Source: Deinococcus aquatilis DSM 23025
Lineage (GTDB): Bacteria > Deinococcota > Deinococci > Deinococcales > Deinococcaceae
DNA length: 35,116 nucleotides
Assembly: GCF_000378445.1 (NCBI RefSeq)
Contig: NZ_KB899743.1
Coordinates: 1-35,116, forward strand
Direction of reading: 5' to 3'
Part shown: in pieces, positions 8,636 to 16,124 of the stretch
How positions within the stretch are numbered: position 1 is the first letter of the stretch
Layout of the letters: each line of letters starts with the position of its first letter
Program-made: the position numbers and the translations under genes
Notes under the pieces: generated by a model
The model's input: the letters and a program-made list of their open reading frames with translations, nothing else
What the model was told of the DNA's origin: nothing
Database searches by the model: none

Positions 8636-8963
8636 CGGTTGAGTCGCCGCTCTGATAGAGCCAGTTCGCGTCGGCCAGCTTGAAGGCTAAGGGTAAGGCG
8701 TCGTCCAGCCACCACGACCAGAAGGCCGCCAAGCGTTCGGGGTGATAGGCCGAGGTCTCCAGACCGCAGGCAGAGGCCTGCCTCAGCGTGGGCTTTCGGT
8801 TGCCATAAAAAACCCGCCCAAGGGACGGGGCGCTGTGGCAGATGGGGAGGCCTGCTCCCGCCGAAGCGTGCCACAAGCGTAGCAAGGGCCAGCCAGAGAT
8901 GTCGGGAAGGAACCCACATCCTCCCTTGAGGGTCTGAAGAGCCGCCAATCTCAGTCGCTCCAA
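8625..8963 (-). CDS. Hypothetical protein (doubtful)
   Basis: 112 residues on the minus strand (MERLRLAALQTLKGGCGFLP at the start; PERLAAFWSWWLDDALPLAF near the C-terminus). The frame contains a strong terminator-like hairpin with a T6 tail at 8807-8829, which would end the transcript inside the gene. Either the hairpin is chance, or this is not a translated gene and a short non-coding transcript ends there. No domain is recognised. Confidence 0.35.
   Translation of the reverse strand: MERLRLAALQTLKGGCGFLPDISGWPLLRLWHASAGAGLPICHSAPSLGRVFYGNRKPTLRQASACGLETSAYHPERLAAFWSWWLDDALPLAFKLADANWLYQSGDSTVSG
8807..8829 (-). terminator. Rho-independent-type terminator, minus strand
   Basis: On the minus strand CCCGTCCC-TT-GGGCGGG is followed directly by TTTTTT. 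The stem has about 7 G-C pairs with one bulged T. It lies inside the doubtful reading frame 8625-8963, and no confident minus-strand gene lies just upstream. Confidence 0.5.
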
Positions 8964-9265
8964 TGAAGACCCGGCTCCATCACTGTCAGGTGGTCAGGCC
9001 GCGCAGAATCAACGCCCTGCTCGGCGGTCATAGAGCAGGATCACCAATAGCTGTCTGTCCTCACTGATTTGAAGCTCCAGATCTCTACATCCAGACAGTT
9101 CCTCACGCTCCATCACGATGATCAGTATTCCGCTCGATGTTGTCTGAAACTGTCTGCCAGTGGATGTGGCCAGACCGGATGGCACGCGGTGTGGCAAAGG
9201 CCAGTCCATTTTTCTCTAGCCCATCATCCAGTTGGTCGGCAGGCTGCACCCTACAGTGGCTGCCG
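8964..9265. other. 302-bp gap upstream of photolyase fusion
   Basis: No confident gene. A short minus-strand frame (9009-9209) shows no family features. I looked for the Deinococcus radiation-desiccation palindrome (TTATG...CATAA type) upstream of the photolyase fusion and did not find one. No clear promoter is visible. Confidence 0.5.
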
Positions 9266-11593
9266 ATGTCCGCCTCCCACGCTCCGCTTCAGGTGGTCTG
9301 GTTCAAGAAAGACCTGCGCCTCCACGACCACCAGCCCCTCCTGGAAGCGGCAGCCCGTGGCCCGGTGCTGCCCCTGTACCTGTACGAACCCGAGCAACTT
9401 CAGCACCCTGAATTCGGCGGCCACCACCTGCACTACCTCAATGAATGCCTGACTGAACTGGATCAGGCTTTGCAAGCCTTGGGCGTGTCCCTGGTCTGCC
9501 GGGTGGGAGAGGCCGTGGACGTCTTGAATGCGCTGCATGCTGAGGTCGGCATTGGTGCGCTCTGGGCCCACGAGGAGACCGGCAACGGCGTCAGTTACGC
9601 CCGGGACCGCCGCGTCCGGGCCTGGTGCCGTGCCCGCGGTGTCCCGTTCACTGAACTGCCGCAGAATGGAGTGGTGCGCCGCCTTCAGAGCCGAGACGGC
9701 TGGGCGGACCTCTGGGAAGAACGGATGGGGGCTTCCACCCTGAGACCACCAGCGAAGCTTACGGGGGCCTCGGTGTTTTCCTCGGGTCTGCGGGGTCACA
9801 CCGACCTGCAGGTGTCCCCCAACCACAAACGCCAGCCCTCTGGTGGACGCCTGGCTGCCGAGCGCACCCTGAGCAGCTTCCTCACGGTGCGCGGGGTGGA
9901 CTATATGCGGGAGATGAGCAGTCCCCTCACCGCCGAGGACAGCTGCTCCCGGCTGAGTGCGCCCCTGGCGTTCGGCACGGTCAGTCTGCGTGAAGTGGTG
10001 CAGGCGACCCGCCAACGGCTGGCGGCAGTAAAGGGCGACCCCCGGGCCGACCCGCGTTGGGTGCGCTCCCTACGCTCCTTCGAGAGCCGGCTGCACTGGC
10101 ACTGCCACTTCATGCAGCGCCTGGAAACCGAACCCGCCATGGAGTTCCGCAACCTCAACCGCGCCTTCGATGATCTGCGCCCCGACTGGTCTCAGGACTC
10201 CTTTGACCGCTGGGCCGCTGGACAGACCGGCTATCCCCTTCAGGACGCCTGTATGCGGATGCTGGCCGAGACGGGCTGGCTGAACTTCCGGATGCGGGCC
10301 ATGACGATCTCCTTTTCCAGTCAACTGCTGTGGCTGCACTGGCGTGTCCCAGGGGAGTACCTGGCCCACCACTGGCTCGACAACGAGCCGGGCATCCACT
10401 GGGCCCAGGTGCAGATGCAGAGCAGCACGGTGGGCATCAACCGGGTGCGGATCTACAACCCGACCAAACAGGCCCGCGATCAGGATCCGACCGGGGAATT
10501 CATCCGGCGCTGGGTGCCGGAACTGGCCGAGGTGCCGACCGACTTCATTCACGCCCCCTGGACGTGGAGTGGAGCGGGCCGCCTGAAGTATCCGGGGCCG
10601 ATCGTGAATGCGGAACAGGCCATGCGGGCGGCCAAGGCCAAGATCATGGCCGTGCGCCAGACCGCCTTCTTTGAGGCGGAAGCCCGGCGCGTGTATGAGG
10701 TGCACGGCAGCCGGAAGAAGGCCGTGATGCGGGCGGAGCGGCGGGCCAACGGGCTTCCAGAGAAACCCGTGCGACCCGTTCGGCGTCCTCAGGCGGTGCT
10801 GGAGATGGCAGGACAACCCAGCCTGTTTGAAGGGCAAGCCGCCGCCATTTCTCCCATCGTGCCCGCCGGACTCCCCGAGTCTTGGCGTGAAGCCCTCGCC
10901 ACCGAATTCGCCGCCCCTTCGTTTCATCACCTCAAAGATTTCCTGATCGACGAACGCCGGACCCACCCGGTCTACCCGCCCGCACCAGATGTGTTTAATG
11001 CTTTGCGCTGGACGCCGCTGGAGCGGGTCAAGGTCTTGATTCTCGGACAAGATCCCTATCACGGCGCCGGGCAAGCGCATGGCCTGTCGTTCAGCGTGCG
11101 GCCTGGGGTGCGGGTGCCACCCAGTCTTCAGAACATCTTTCAGGAACTGCGAGACGACCTGCCGGGCTTCGTCCCGCCCCGGCACGGCGACCTCAGCACC
11201 TGGGCACGGCAAGGAGTGTTGCTGCTCAATGCGGTGCTGACGGTGCGGGCCGGGCAGCCGAACAGTCATGCCGGCATGGGCTGGGAACCGCTCACCGATG
11301 CGGTGATCCGGGCCGTGAATGCGCGGTCAGAGCGGGTGGTGTTCGTGCTGTGGGGGGCCTATGCCCGCAAGAAGGCGCGGCTGATCACCGGGCCGCAGCA
11401 TGTGGTCATCGAATCGGGGCATCCCTCGCCGCTGAGTGTGGCCCACTTTGCCGGGACGCGGCCATTCTCGCGGGTGAATGTAGCCCTGGAGGACGCCGGA
11501 CTCGCCCCAATCAACTGGCAGTTGCCGCTCACTCCAGAATCCAGCCGAACCGGGATGGAGCTTTCCTCAGTCAAAGGTTCTTCTGCTGGTTGA
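9266..11593 (+). CDS. Photolyase/cryptochrome fused to uracil-DNA glycosylase
   Basis: 775 residues from ATG 9266 (MSASHAPLQVVWFKKDLRLH), one open frame. Residues about 8-140 are the photolyase alpha/beta domain (WFKKDLRLHDHQPLLEAA). Residues about 215-480 are the FAD-binding helical domain: HWHCHFMQRLE, GQTGYPLQDACMRMLAETGW, MRAMTISFSSQLLWLHWRVP, then INRVRIYNPTKQARDQDPTG. Residues 514-775 are a complete family 1 UNG: GQDPYH (catalytic Asp), LLLNAVLTVRAGQPNSHAG and the uracil loop HPSPLS. The first module would repair or sense UV pyrimidine dimers; the second removes uracil from DNA. The photolyase subfamily is uncertain: the usual WQW-A-STGTD motif is replaced by HWAQVQMQSSTVGINR. UNG residues are all present. 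Upstream in-frame sequence back to 9137 does not fit the family. Confidence 0.9.
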   Translation: MSASHAPLQVVWFKKDLRLHDHQPLLEAAARGPVLPLYLYEPEQLQHPEFGGHHLHYLNECLTELDQALQALGVSLVCRVGEAVDVLNALHAEVGIGALWAHEETGNGVSYARDRRVRAWCRARGVPFTELPQNGVVRRLQSRDGWADLWEERMGASTLRPPAKLTGASVFSSGLRGHTDLQVSPNHKRQPSGGRLAAERTLSSFLTVRGVDYMREMSSPLTAEDSCSRLSAPLAFGTVSLREVVQATRQRLAAVKGDPRADPRWVRSLRSFESRLHWHCHFMQRLETEPAMEFRNLNRAFDDLRPDWSQDSFDRWAAGQTGYPLQDACMRMLAETGWLNFRMRAMTISFSSQLLWLHWRVPGEYLAHHWLDNEPGIHWAQVQMQSSTVGINRVRIYNPTKQARDQDPTGEFIRRWVPELAEVPTDFIHAPWTWSGAGRLKYPGPIVNAEQAMRAAKAKIMAVRQTAFFEAEARRVYEVHGSRKKAVMRAERRANGLPEKPVRPVRRPQAVLEMAGQPSLFEGQAAAISPIVPAGLPESWREALATEFAAPSFHHLKDFLIDERRTHPVYPPAPDVFNALRWTPLERVKVLILGQDPYHGAGQAHGLSFSVRPGVRVPPSLQNIFQELRDDLPGFVPPRHGDLSTWARQGVLLLNAVLTVRAGQPNSHAGMGWEPLTDAVIRAVNARSERVVFVLWGAYARKKARLITGPQHVVIESGHPSPLSVAHFAGTRPFSRVNVALEDAGLAPINWQLPLTPESSRTGMELSSVKGSSAG

Positions 11594-11946
11594 GGTTGAC
11601 CACACTTGAAGTCCAGCGGCTTGAAGATTTTTCAGGAGATCATTTTTCATGTCAGCGATCATCCGCCCCTCAAAAGAGGAATTCACCCGCGTCTCGGCTG
11701 ATGTGTAGTTGCACCACGACCTGGCCTGAGCAGAGTTGTGGTCGTCGTCCGACGTCCAGAAAATTCTGAAGTGTCCAGGTGCAGCTCAAGCGGGTGCAGC
11801 GCCCACGTACCTGGCTCGGGGACGGATCAATTGCCCCCGAGCCGCCGACTCGATGGCGTGCGCCACCTGAAGTTCAGGGAGATCCGCTGCCATCCAGAAA
11901 AGTCCTGAACCTCAGCGGCCAGCCCATCGCTACACTCAGGCCTGCT
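11594..11946. other. 353-bp gap between convergent genes
   Basis: No supported gene. It contains a 9-bp perfect hairpin at 11813-11843 (GGCTCGGGG ... CCCCGAGCC, 13-base loop) without a T tail. The first bases after the UNG stop (GTTGAGGTTGACCACACTTG) loosely resemble sequence near 404-425 upstream of the IS30 transposase, perhaps a relic element end; this is weak. Confidence 0.4.
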
Positions 11947-12798
11947 TCAGCGCGGCCCGTGGTTAAAGGTGGCGGTGCAGCCACCGTCTACCGTGACAAT
12001 AGATCCGGTCATAAACGAACTGTCGTCAGAGGCCAGAAAGGCGACCACGCGGGCCACTTCATCCGCCTGTGCCTGCCGACCCAGGGGTTGCAGCGCCGCG
12101 TTGGCTTCACGCCGTGTCCGTGCGGCAGCTGCCTGCTCGGCTGGCAATCTGGCCACGCTGCCGCCCATATCGGTATCGATGTACCCCGGACAAACGGCAT
12201 TGACGCGGATGCCCTGGGGTCCGTAGTCCACCGCAAGCTGCCGGGTCAGATTGACCAGTGCACCTTTAGAGGCACAGTACGCTGGCGCCCGCAACGCCCC
12301 GATCAGGCCATAGGTTGAAGCAATATTGATGATGGCCGCCTGGTGGCCGCTGGCAAGCAGATGCGGCATCGCTGCTTTCACGCACAGGAAGGGACCACGC
12401 ACGTTGACCGCCATGACCCGGTCCCACAGCTCTATGTCCATCTCATGGGCCAGACTGGACCCCCCTGAAATTCCAGCATTGTTGACCAGGATATGCAGCG
12501 CACCGTATTCCTCAACGGTCTGTTCGATCAGGCGGGCCACCTGTGCGGGTTCCGAAACGTCACAGGCCACAAAAACAGCCTGACCACCTACAGTGCGGAT
12601 CAGGGCAGCGGCGGCTTCGCCCGCCTCAAGTTGCATGTCGGACACCACCACCCGTGCCCCTGCCTGTGCCAGTGCCAGCGCCGTTGCGCGCCCGATGCCG
12701 CCAGCCGCCCCGGTCACCACTGCCACGCGTCCTGTCAACTTGCCGTGTTCACTCCTCTGGAGTTCTTTGTCAGGTAAAGGCATAGGGCCAATGTACAC
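11947..12798 (-). CDS. SDR-family NAD(P)-dependent oxidoreductase
   Basis: 283 residues. Classical short-chain dehydrogenase: TGAAGGIGRATALALAQAGA (TGxxxGIG nucleotide site, residues about 29-35), NNAG (about 107), the catalytic Ser in IINIASTYGLIGA and YCASK (YxxxK), then the C-terminal SFMTGSIVTVDGG. Asp in VVVSDMQLEAG at the end of beta-2 suggests NAD preference. All catalytic residues are present, so it should be an active cytoplasmic alcohol or sugar dehydrogenase; substrate unknown. The start is ambiguous: GTG 12798 has AGGAGA about 10 bases upstream; ATG 12783 (MPLPDKELQ) is the alternative, with a weaker site. Confidence 0.9.
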   Translation of the reverse strand: MYIGPMPLPDKELQRSEHGKLTGRVAVVTGAAGGIGRATALALAQAGARVVVSDMQLEAGEAAAALIRTVGGQAVFVACDVSEPAQVARLIEQTVEEYGALHILVNNAGISGGSSLAHEMDIELWDRVMAVNVRGPFLCVKAAMPHLLASGHQAAIINIASTYGLIGALRAPAYCASKGALVNLTRQLAVDYGPQGIRVNAVCPGYIDTDMGGSVARLPAEQAAAARTRREANAALQPLGRQAQADEVARVVAFLASDDSSFMTGSIVTVDGGCTATFNHGPR

Positions 12799-12961
12799 GT
12801 GCCGCAGGTCTCCTTCTGCTGCTTCACCCTTCAGGCAAAAAACTGTGCCTCAACCTGTTGTTGCTCTGACCCGCGAGTGGCGTGGATTCAGTCGCTGGAC
12901 CGTACCGAAGATGGATCAGTTCAGCAAAGGGAGCAGTCCACCTGTCTCGACTGCACTGAGG

Positions 12962-13309
12962 TCACAGAGGCTTCATCGGTTTCATCGGTGTCATGGGTTC
13001 CATGGGCTTCATCCCCTGACCGTCCGGCACAGCCTTCAACTCGACCACCCCGTATTTGCCCAGGTCGGGGGCCTCGCCCAGCGACTGAATCTGATTGCCG
13101 TGCAGCGCGAAATACACGGGCGGGTTGGTCCGGAGTTCCACCACAACGCGGTCCTGGAGAAGGTGGACCTGAGGTGGAGCGGTCCAGGTGCCTGTTGTGG
13201 TGCCGGACGCCTGGGCCTGTCCCTGCTGCTCCAAAGAGATGAGGGTCTGCTCGCCTTGCTGCTCAAGCGTGAGGGTCCGGCCATCATCGAGCTGCGCCTG
13301 GTAAGCCAT
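12962..13309 (-). CDS. Conserved hypothetical protein with MKPM-repeat tail
   Basis: 115 residues from ATG 13309 (MAYQAQLDDGRTLTLEQQGE). A beta-strand-rich body (RVVVELRTNPPVYFALHGNQ) ends in a repetitive Met/Pro/Lys tail (MKPMEPMTPMKPMKPL). I recall similar short proteins with MKPMEPM-type tails in Deinococcus, without known function. No signal peptide or membrane segment. The Met-rich tail could bind metal or mediate contacts, but this is speculation. It stands alone between the SDR gene and an IS6 remnant. Confidence 0.65.
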   Translation of the reverse strand: MAYQAQLDDGRTLTLEQQGEQTLISLEQQGQAQASGTTTGTWTAPPQVHLLQDRVVVELRTNPPVYFALHGNQIQSLGEAPDLGKYGVVELKAVPDGQGMKPMEPMTPMKPMKPL

Positions 13310-13539
13310 GTCTCAGCCTATCTGCTGGAGGTCGGAGGTTTGTGGGACTCAGCTTTATCAATGGATCAAGCGGGCTTGTAGGCGCTTCAAACGGCCCTCA
13401 AACCCCACAGAACCGGTGACTGGACGCTGATAGTTTTCTCCAGGCGTGAACGAAATGTGCAGAGCGTGTTGTATCCACACGGCATCCCAGGGAATCACCA
13501 AATCTGAGGCAAGTGGGGTACCTCATCGGTGGTGTTGCC

Positions 13540-13836
13540 TTAAATTGGGTTCAGGTGTGAGGAAGGCAGGGGTGACCACGTCTGGAACACTTGTTTCTGA
13601 TTTCTTCTTCGGGGAGCGGCGGAAACGCTCGTTCGGGAATGATGGTGAAGGTTCGTGATGCGGGCATGCAATCCCAGGAATTCTTGAGCGCGTTTCCGTC
13701 GTCTGAATCCCTGCTGACTTCGCTCCATCAAAGACCACCGGGAATCCCGGCGGGGTTCCTGGCGACGCAGTGCGTCAGCGAACAGGGAACTCAATGGGAT
13801 GCACCACTCGCGGAGGGTCTCGTGGCTGACCTCAAT
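13540..13836 (-). pseudogene. IS6-family transposase remnant with internal deletion
   Basis: Minus strand: IEVSHETLREWC, then SSLFADALRRQEPRRDSRWS corresponds to the N-terminal region of IS6-type transposases. It jumps directly to the family C-terminus, RAQEFLGLHARITNLHHHSR and NQKQVFQTWSPL. The whole catalytic DDE core between them is missing. It is a deletion relic. Its upstream edge lies about 20 bases from the start of the plus-strand gene at 13858. Confidence 0.65.
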
Positions 13837-13857
13837 ACAGATCAGGGGGGCGATCCA

Positions 13858-14487
13858 ATGACAGAAATTTTAGTCGTCATGACCGATAATGAAGCCAGGA
13901 AGCAGATCGAAAGCTCCAGCCTGACGGAAAGCGAGAAACAGCTTCACCAGGCGTTTGTCGATCATTTTCCAGGAAGTCGCTTCTTTGCCAACACGCCAGA
14001 ATTCATCAAAAGCTTTGAAGAGGACGAGAAAGTCAGCCTGCCCAAGTGGGCGGCCGAACATCTCACCACGCTCTCGGGCGCCTTCCCTGCAGAAGGAAGC
14101 CTACATTTTGCCTTCAGCTCTTTTCAGGAAGGATCCTCCTCACCGCTGAATGAGGAACTCGGTCACCTCTGGTTTTCTCTGGACTACATCGGATGGCCTT
14201 CCAATAAGCGTCAACAAAAAGTGCTGAAAAACGCCCGGAAAGGCATCAGTCTCTTTCCCATCGGTGCGGAAGTCACCGATGACGGGTATCAACTGGCGAT
14301 CAATGTGGCTGGAGAGGATGACACCACCATTTATCAGTACCAAATCAACAGCCTGATGGCGAACGCCAGCACTGCAGAGGAGATCATGGCGAGTGTGTTC
14401 CCCGTGTTCCAGTCTCCGGGTGAGATGCTGAGCAAGGTGCGTGCCATCAGGCACGGCAAAAGCACCACCGAATCAACACAACCCTGA
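13858..14487 (+). CDS. Hypothetical protein, possible SUKH/SMI1-like fold
   Basis: 209 residues from ATG 13858, chosen for the AGGGGGG ribosome site 7 bases upstream; the open frame extends to 13591 but overlaps the IS6 remnant. The protein is acidic and soluble. The segments VSLPKWAAEHLTTLSG, LFPIGAEVTDDGYQLAINVA and GEDDTTIYQYQINSL resemble the order LP..., (I/L)G-x-xxG-xxxxL, xVYxY seen in SUKH (SMI1/KNR4) proteins, which are often immunity proteins of polymorphic toxins. This match is weak and by eye. No toxin gene is adjacent. Confidence 0.6.
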   Translation: MTEILVVMTDNEARKQIESSSLTESEKQLHQAFVDHFPGSRFFANTPEFIKSFEEDEKVSLPKWAAEHLTTLSGAFPAEGSLHFAFSSFQEGSSSPLNEELGHLWFSLDYIGWPSNKRQQKVLKNARKGISLFPIGAEVTDDGYQLAINVAGEDDTTIYQYQINSLMANASTAEEIMASVFPVFQSPGEMLSKVRAIRHGKSTTESTQP

Positions 14488-14642
14488 CCGGGAGGCAATC
14501 TGTCGCCAGGAGGAGTGATCCAGTTGAGGCTCACGCATGCCGGTCGACCCACTTCATCCTCACAGCGCCACGATTGGATTGAGGTGGCCGCCGGAACGTC
14601 GTCGGGGTCGATGTTGCCGCCCGGAAGCAGGCACGGGGCACT

Positions 14643-14852
14643 TCAGCGGCTTGACGTGACCGCCGTTTCCAGGTCCATTCCGATTGCGACAAGATGGGCA
14701 ATCAGCAGGGGTAATGAAAGGAAAACGCAGCGATCCATGCGCTCAGGAAGGCCATGAAGATCTTCCTCCCGTGAGGGCACGTCACGCATCAAGCGCGTCA
14801 GCCGATCTCCCTCCGCCTCTCGCACTGCAATGCCCGGTACCGCGTACTTCAT
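14643..14852 (-). CDS. Possible small protein coupled to soxR
   Basis: 69 residues. Its ATG overlaps the SoxR stop as ATGA (14849-14852), the arrangement of translationally coupled genes, and codon third positions are GC-biased. MKYAVPGIAVREAEGDRLTR starts it; a hydrophobic stretch (CVFLSLPLLIAHLVAIG) near the C-terminus could be one membrane helix. No family is recognised. It could still be a chance frame. Confidence 0.3.
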   Translation of the reverse strand: MKYAVPGIAVREAEGDRLTRLMRDVPSREEDLHGLPERMDRCVFLSLPLLIAHLVAIGMDLETAVTSSR

Positions 14853-15304
14853 CCAGCCCGCGTCCCCACCAGCGTATTTTTCCCCGGATGCCGCCCGCCA
14901 TATTCATCGCCTGGATTGAAAAGGGCGCACCGCTCCAGTGACAGGCAACCGCACTGGATGCACCCGCCCAGATCGTCACGCAGCCGGGTCAGCGTCGCAA
15001 TCCGGGTATCCAGTTCAGCACGCCAAGTCTCCGAGAGGCGTTCCCAATCCGCCGCTGTCGGCGTGCGTCCGGCAGGCAGTTCTGAGAGCGCGGCGCGAAT
15101 GTCGGTCAGTGGGACGCCTACACGGGCGGCGGCACGGACAAAAGCCAGCCGCCGCACCGTGTCGCGCGGGTAGCGGCGCTGGTTGCCCGTCGTCCGGGTG
15201 CTGACGATCAGGCCCTCACGTTCATAGAAGTGCAGCGCAGAAACGCTCAGGCCGCTGCGTTCGGCCAATTGGGCAGGAGTCCAGTGGGAAGCGGGTCGAG
15301 ACAT
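14849..15304 (-). CDS. soxR: SoxR, redox-sensing MerR-family regulator
   Basis: 151 residues from ATG 15304, with GGAGGTG 5 bases upstream. The N-terminal MerR winged HTH (WTPAQLAERSGLSVSALHFY, then GNQRRYPRDTVRRLAFVRAA) is followed by a dimerisation helix and the [2Fe-2S] site CIQCGCLSLERC (C-x2-C-x-C-x5-C), the SoxR hallmark. It activates target promoters when the cluster is oxidised by redox-cycling compounds. The divergent promoter contains a near-consensus sox box. Here the likely targets are two VOC proteins rather than soxS, as in other non-enteric bacteria. Confidence 0.93.
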   Translation of the reverse strand: MSRPASHWTPAQLAERSGLSVSALHFYEREGLIVSTRTTGNQRRYPRDTVRRLAFVRAAARVGVPLTDIRAALSELPAGRTPTAADWERLSETWRAELDTRIATLTRLRDDLGGCIQCGCLSLERCALFNPGDEYGGRHPGKNTLVGTRAG

Positions 15305-15321
15305 CAGGCACCTCCGGGGGC

Positions 15322-15352
15322 TTGACCTCAACTTTACTTGAGGTTTTAAGCT
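15322..15352 (+). promoter_or_regulatory. SoxR-type promoter with sox box and 19-bp spacer
   Basis: CCTCAACTTTACTTGAGG at 15326-15343 differs from the classical sox box CCTCAAGTTAACTTGAGG in two positions. It sits between a -35 TTGACC (15322-15327) and a -10-like TAAGCT (15347-15352) 19 bp apart, the long spacing typical of MerR-family activated promoters. It faces the VOC genes; the box also overlaps the soxR promoter region on the other strand. Confidence 0.85.
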
Positions 15353-15455
15353 GAGTGTCAATACCGCTGAGGAGAACCCATCAACCCGATCTTGAGCCTG
15401 TCCACCCACCGCCCCACCGAATGAAGACCGTCCGTTCACCCCCGAAAGGAGAGCC

Positions 15456-16124
15456 ATGCATATCGAGAGCCTGACCCTGTTGACCGCTGATCTGGGCGTT
15501 CAACACGCCTTTTATACTGGAGTCCTTGGCCTGGAGACCGTGACGAGAACGCCCGACGGCGTGACCTTTCAGGCCGGACGAACCTTGCTTACTTTTCGTC
15601 CGCACGGTGCTCCTGGGCATTTTGCCCACCTGGCCTTCGACATTCCGCGCCAGCTGATGGACGGGGCCGAAACGTGGCTCCGGGCACGCGTGCCGCTGCT
15701 TGAAGATGCAGGGGGCACCAGCCGCTTTCCGCTGAGCGAGGGCTGGAACAGCGAGAGCCTGTATTTCGAGGACGCGGCCGGCAATGTCCTCGAATTTATC
15801 GCACGGCATGATCTGCCGAACGACCAGGCCCCTCCGTTCAGCCCCGGAAGCGTGCTGCATATCAGCGAGCTGGGCATCGTGGTGCCGGATGTCCCGGCAG
15901 CTGTGCTGGATCTGGAGCGCCGCTTCGGCCTCCTGACCTTCGATGGGCGGAGCGACACGTTCACGCCTGTCGGAGATCACCACGGCCTGCTGATCGTGGT
16001 GAGGGAAGGCCGGGGCTGGTTCCCCACTGGGCGGCCTGCTGTTCCAGCGCCGTTTGAGGTCACCTTCACTTGCAGCGGATCGACCCAGCGCTTCCACAGC
16101 AGCGGTGTCTTGGAGCGACCATGA
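15456..16124 (+). CDS. VOC-family protein (glyoxalase/dioxygenase fold)
   Basis: 222 residues from ATG 15456, with AGGAGA 5 bases upstream. Two VOC repeats: IESLTLLTADLGVQHAFYTG, GHFAHLAFDIPRQLMDGAET and SESLYFEDAAGNVLEFIARH form one metal-site half; SVLHISELGIVVPDVPAAVL begins the second. His, Glu and the FEDAAGNxLE motif support a metal-dependent member. Family members include glyoxalase I, extradiol dioxygenases and antibiotic-binding proteins; the substrate is not evident. It is the first gene behind the sox box and overlaps the next gene by ATGA, so both are probably induced by redox-cycling stress. Confidence 0.88.
   Translation: MHIESLTLLTADLGVQHAFYTGVLGLETVTRTPDGVTFQAGRTLLTFRPHGAPGHFAHLAFDIPRQLMDGAETWLRARVPLLEDAGGTSRFPLSEGWNSESLYFEDAAGNVLEFIARHDLPNDQAPPFSPGSVLHISELGIVVPDVPAAVLDLERRFGLLTFDGRSDTFTPVGDHHGLLIVVREGRGWFPTGRPAVPAPFEVTFTCSGSTQRFHSSGVLERP

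Noticed and set aside
9009..9209. Short minus-strand frame before the photolyase fusion
   Set aside because: 66 codons, no ribosome site, no motif; not enough to call a gene.
8964..9265. Deinococcus radiation-desiccation response motif upstream of the photolyase fusion
   Set aside because: No TTATG...CATAA-type palindrome is present, so DdrO-type control is not supported.
9251..11269. Long minus-strand open frames opposite the photolyase-UNG gene
   Set aside because: They are antisense shadows caused by high G+C codon bias; their translations are His/Pro/Arg-rich and lack any motif, while the plus strand has clear domains.
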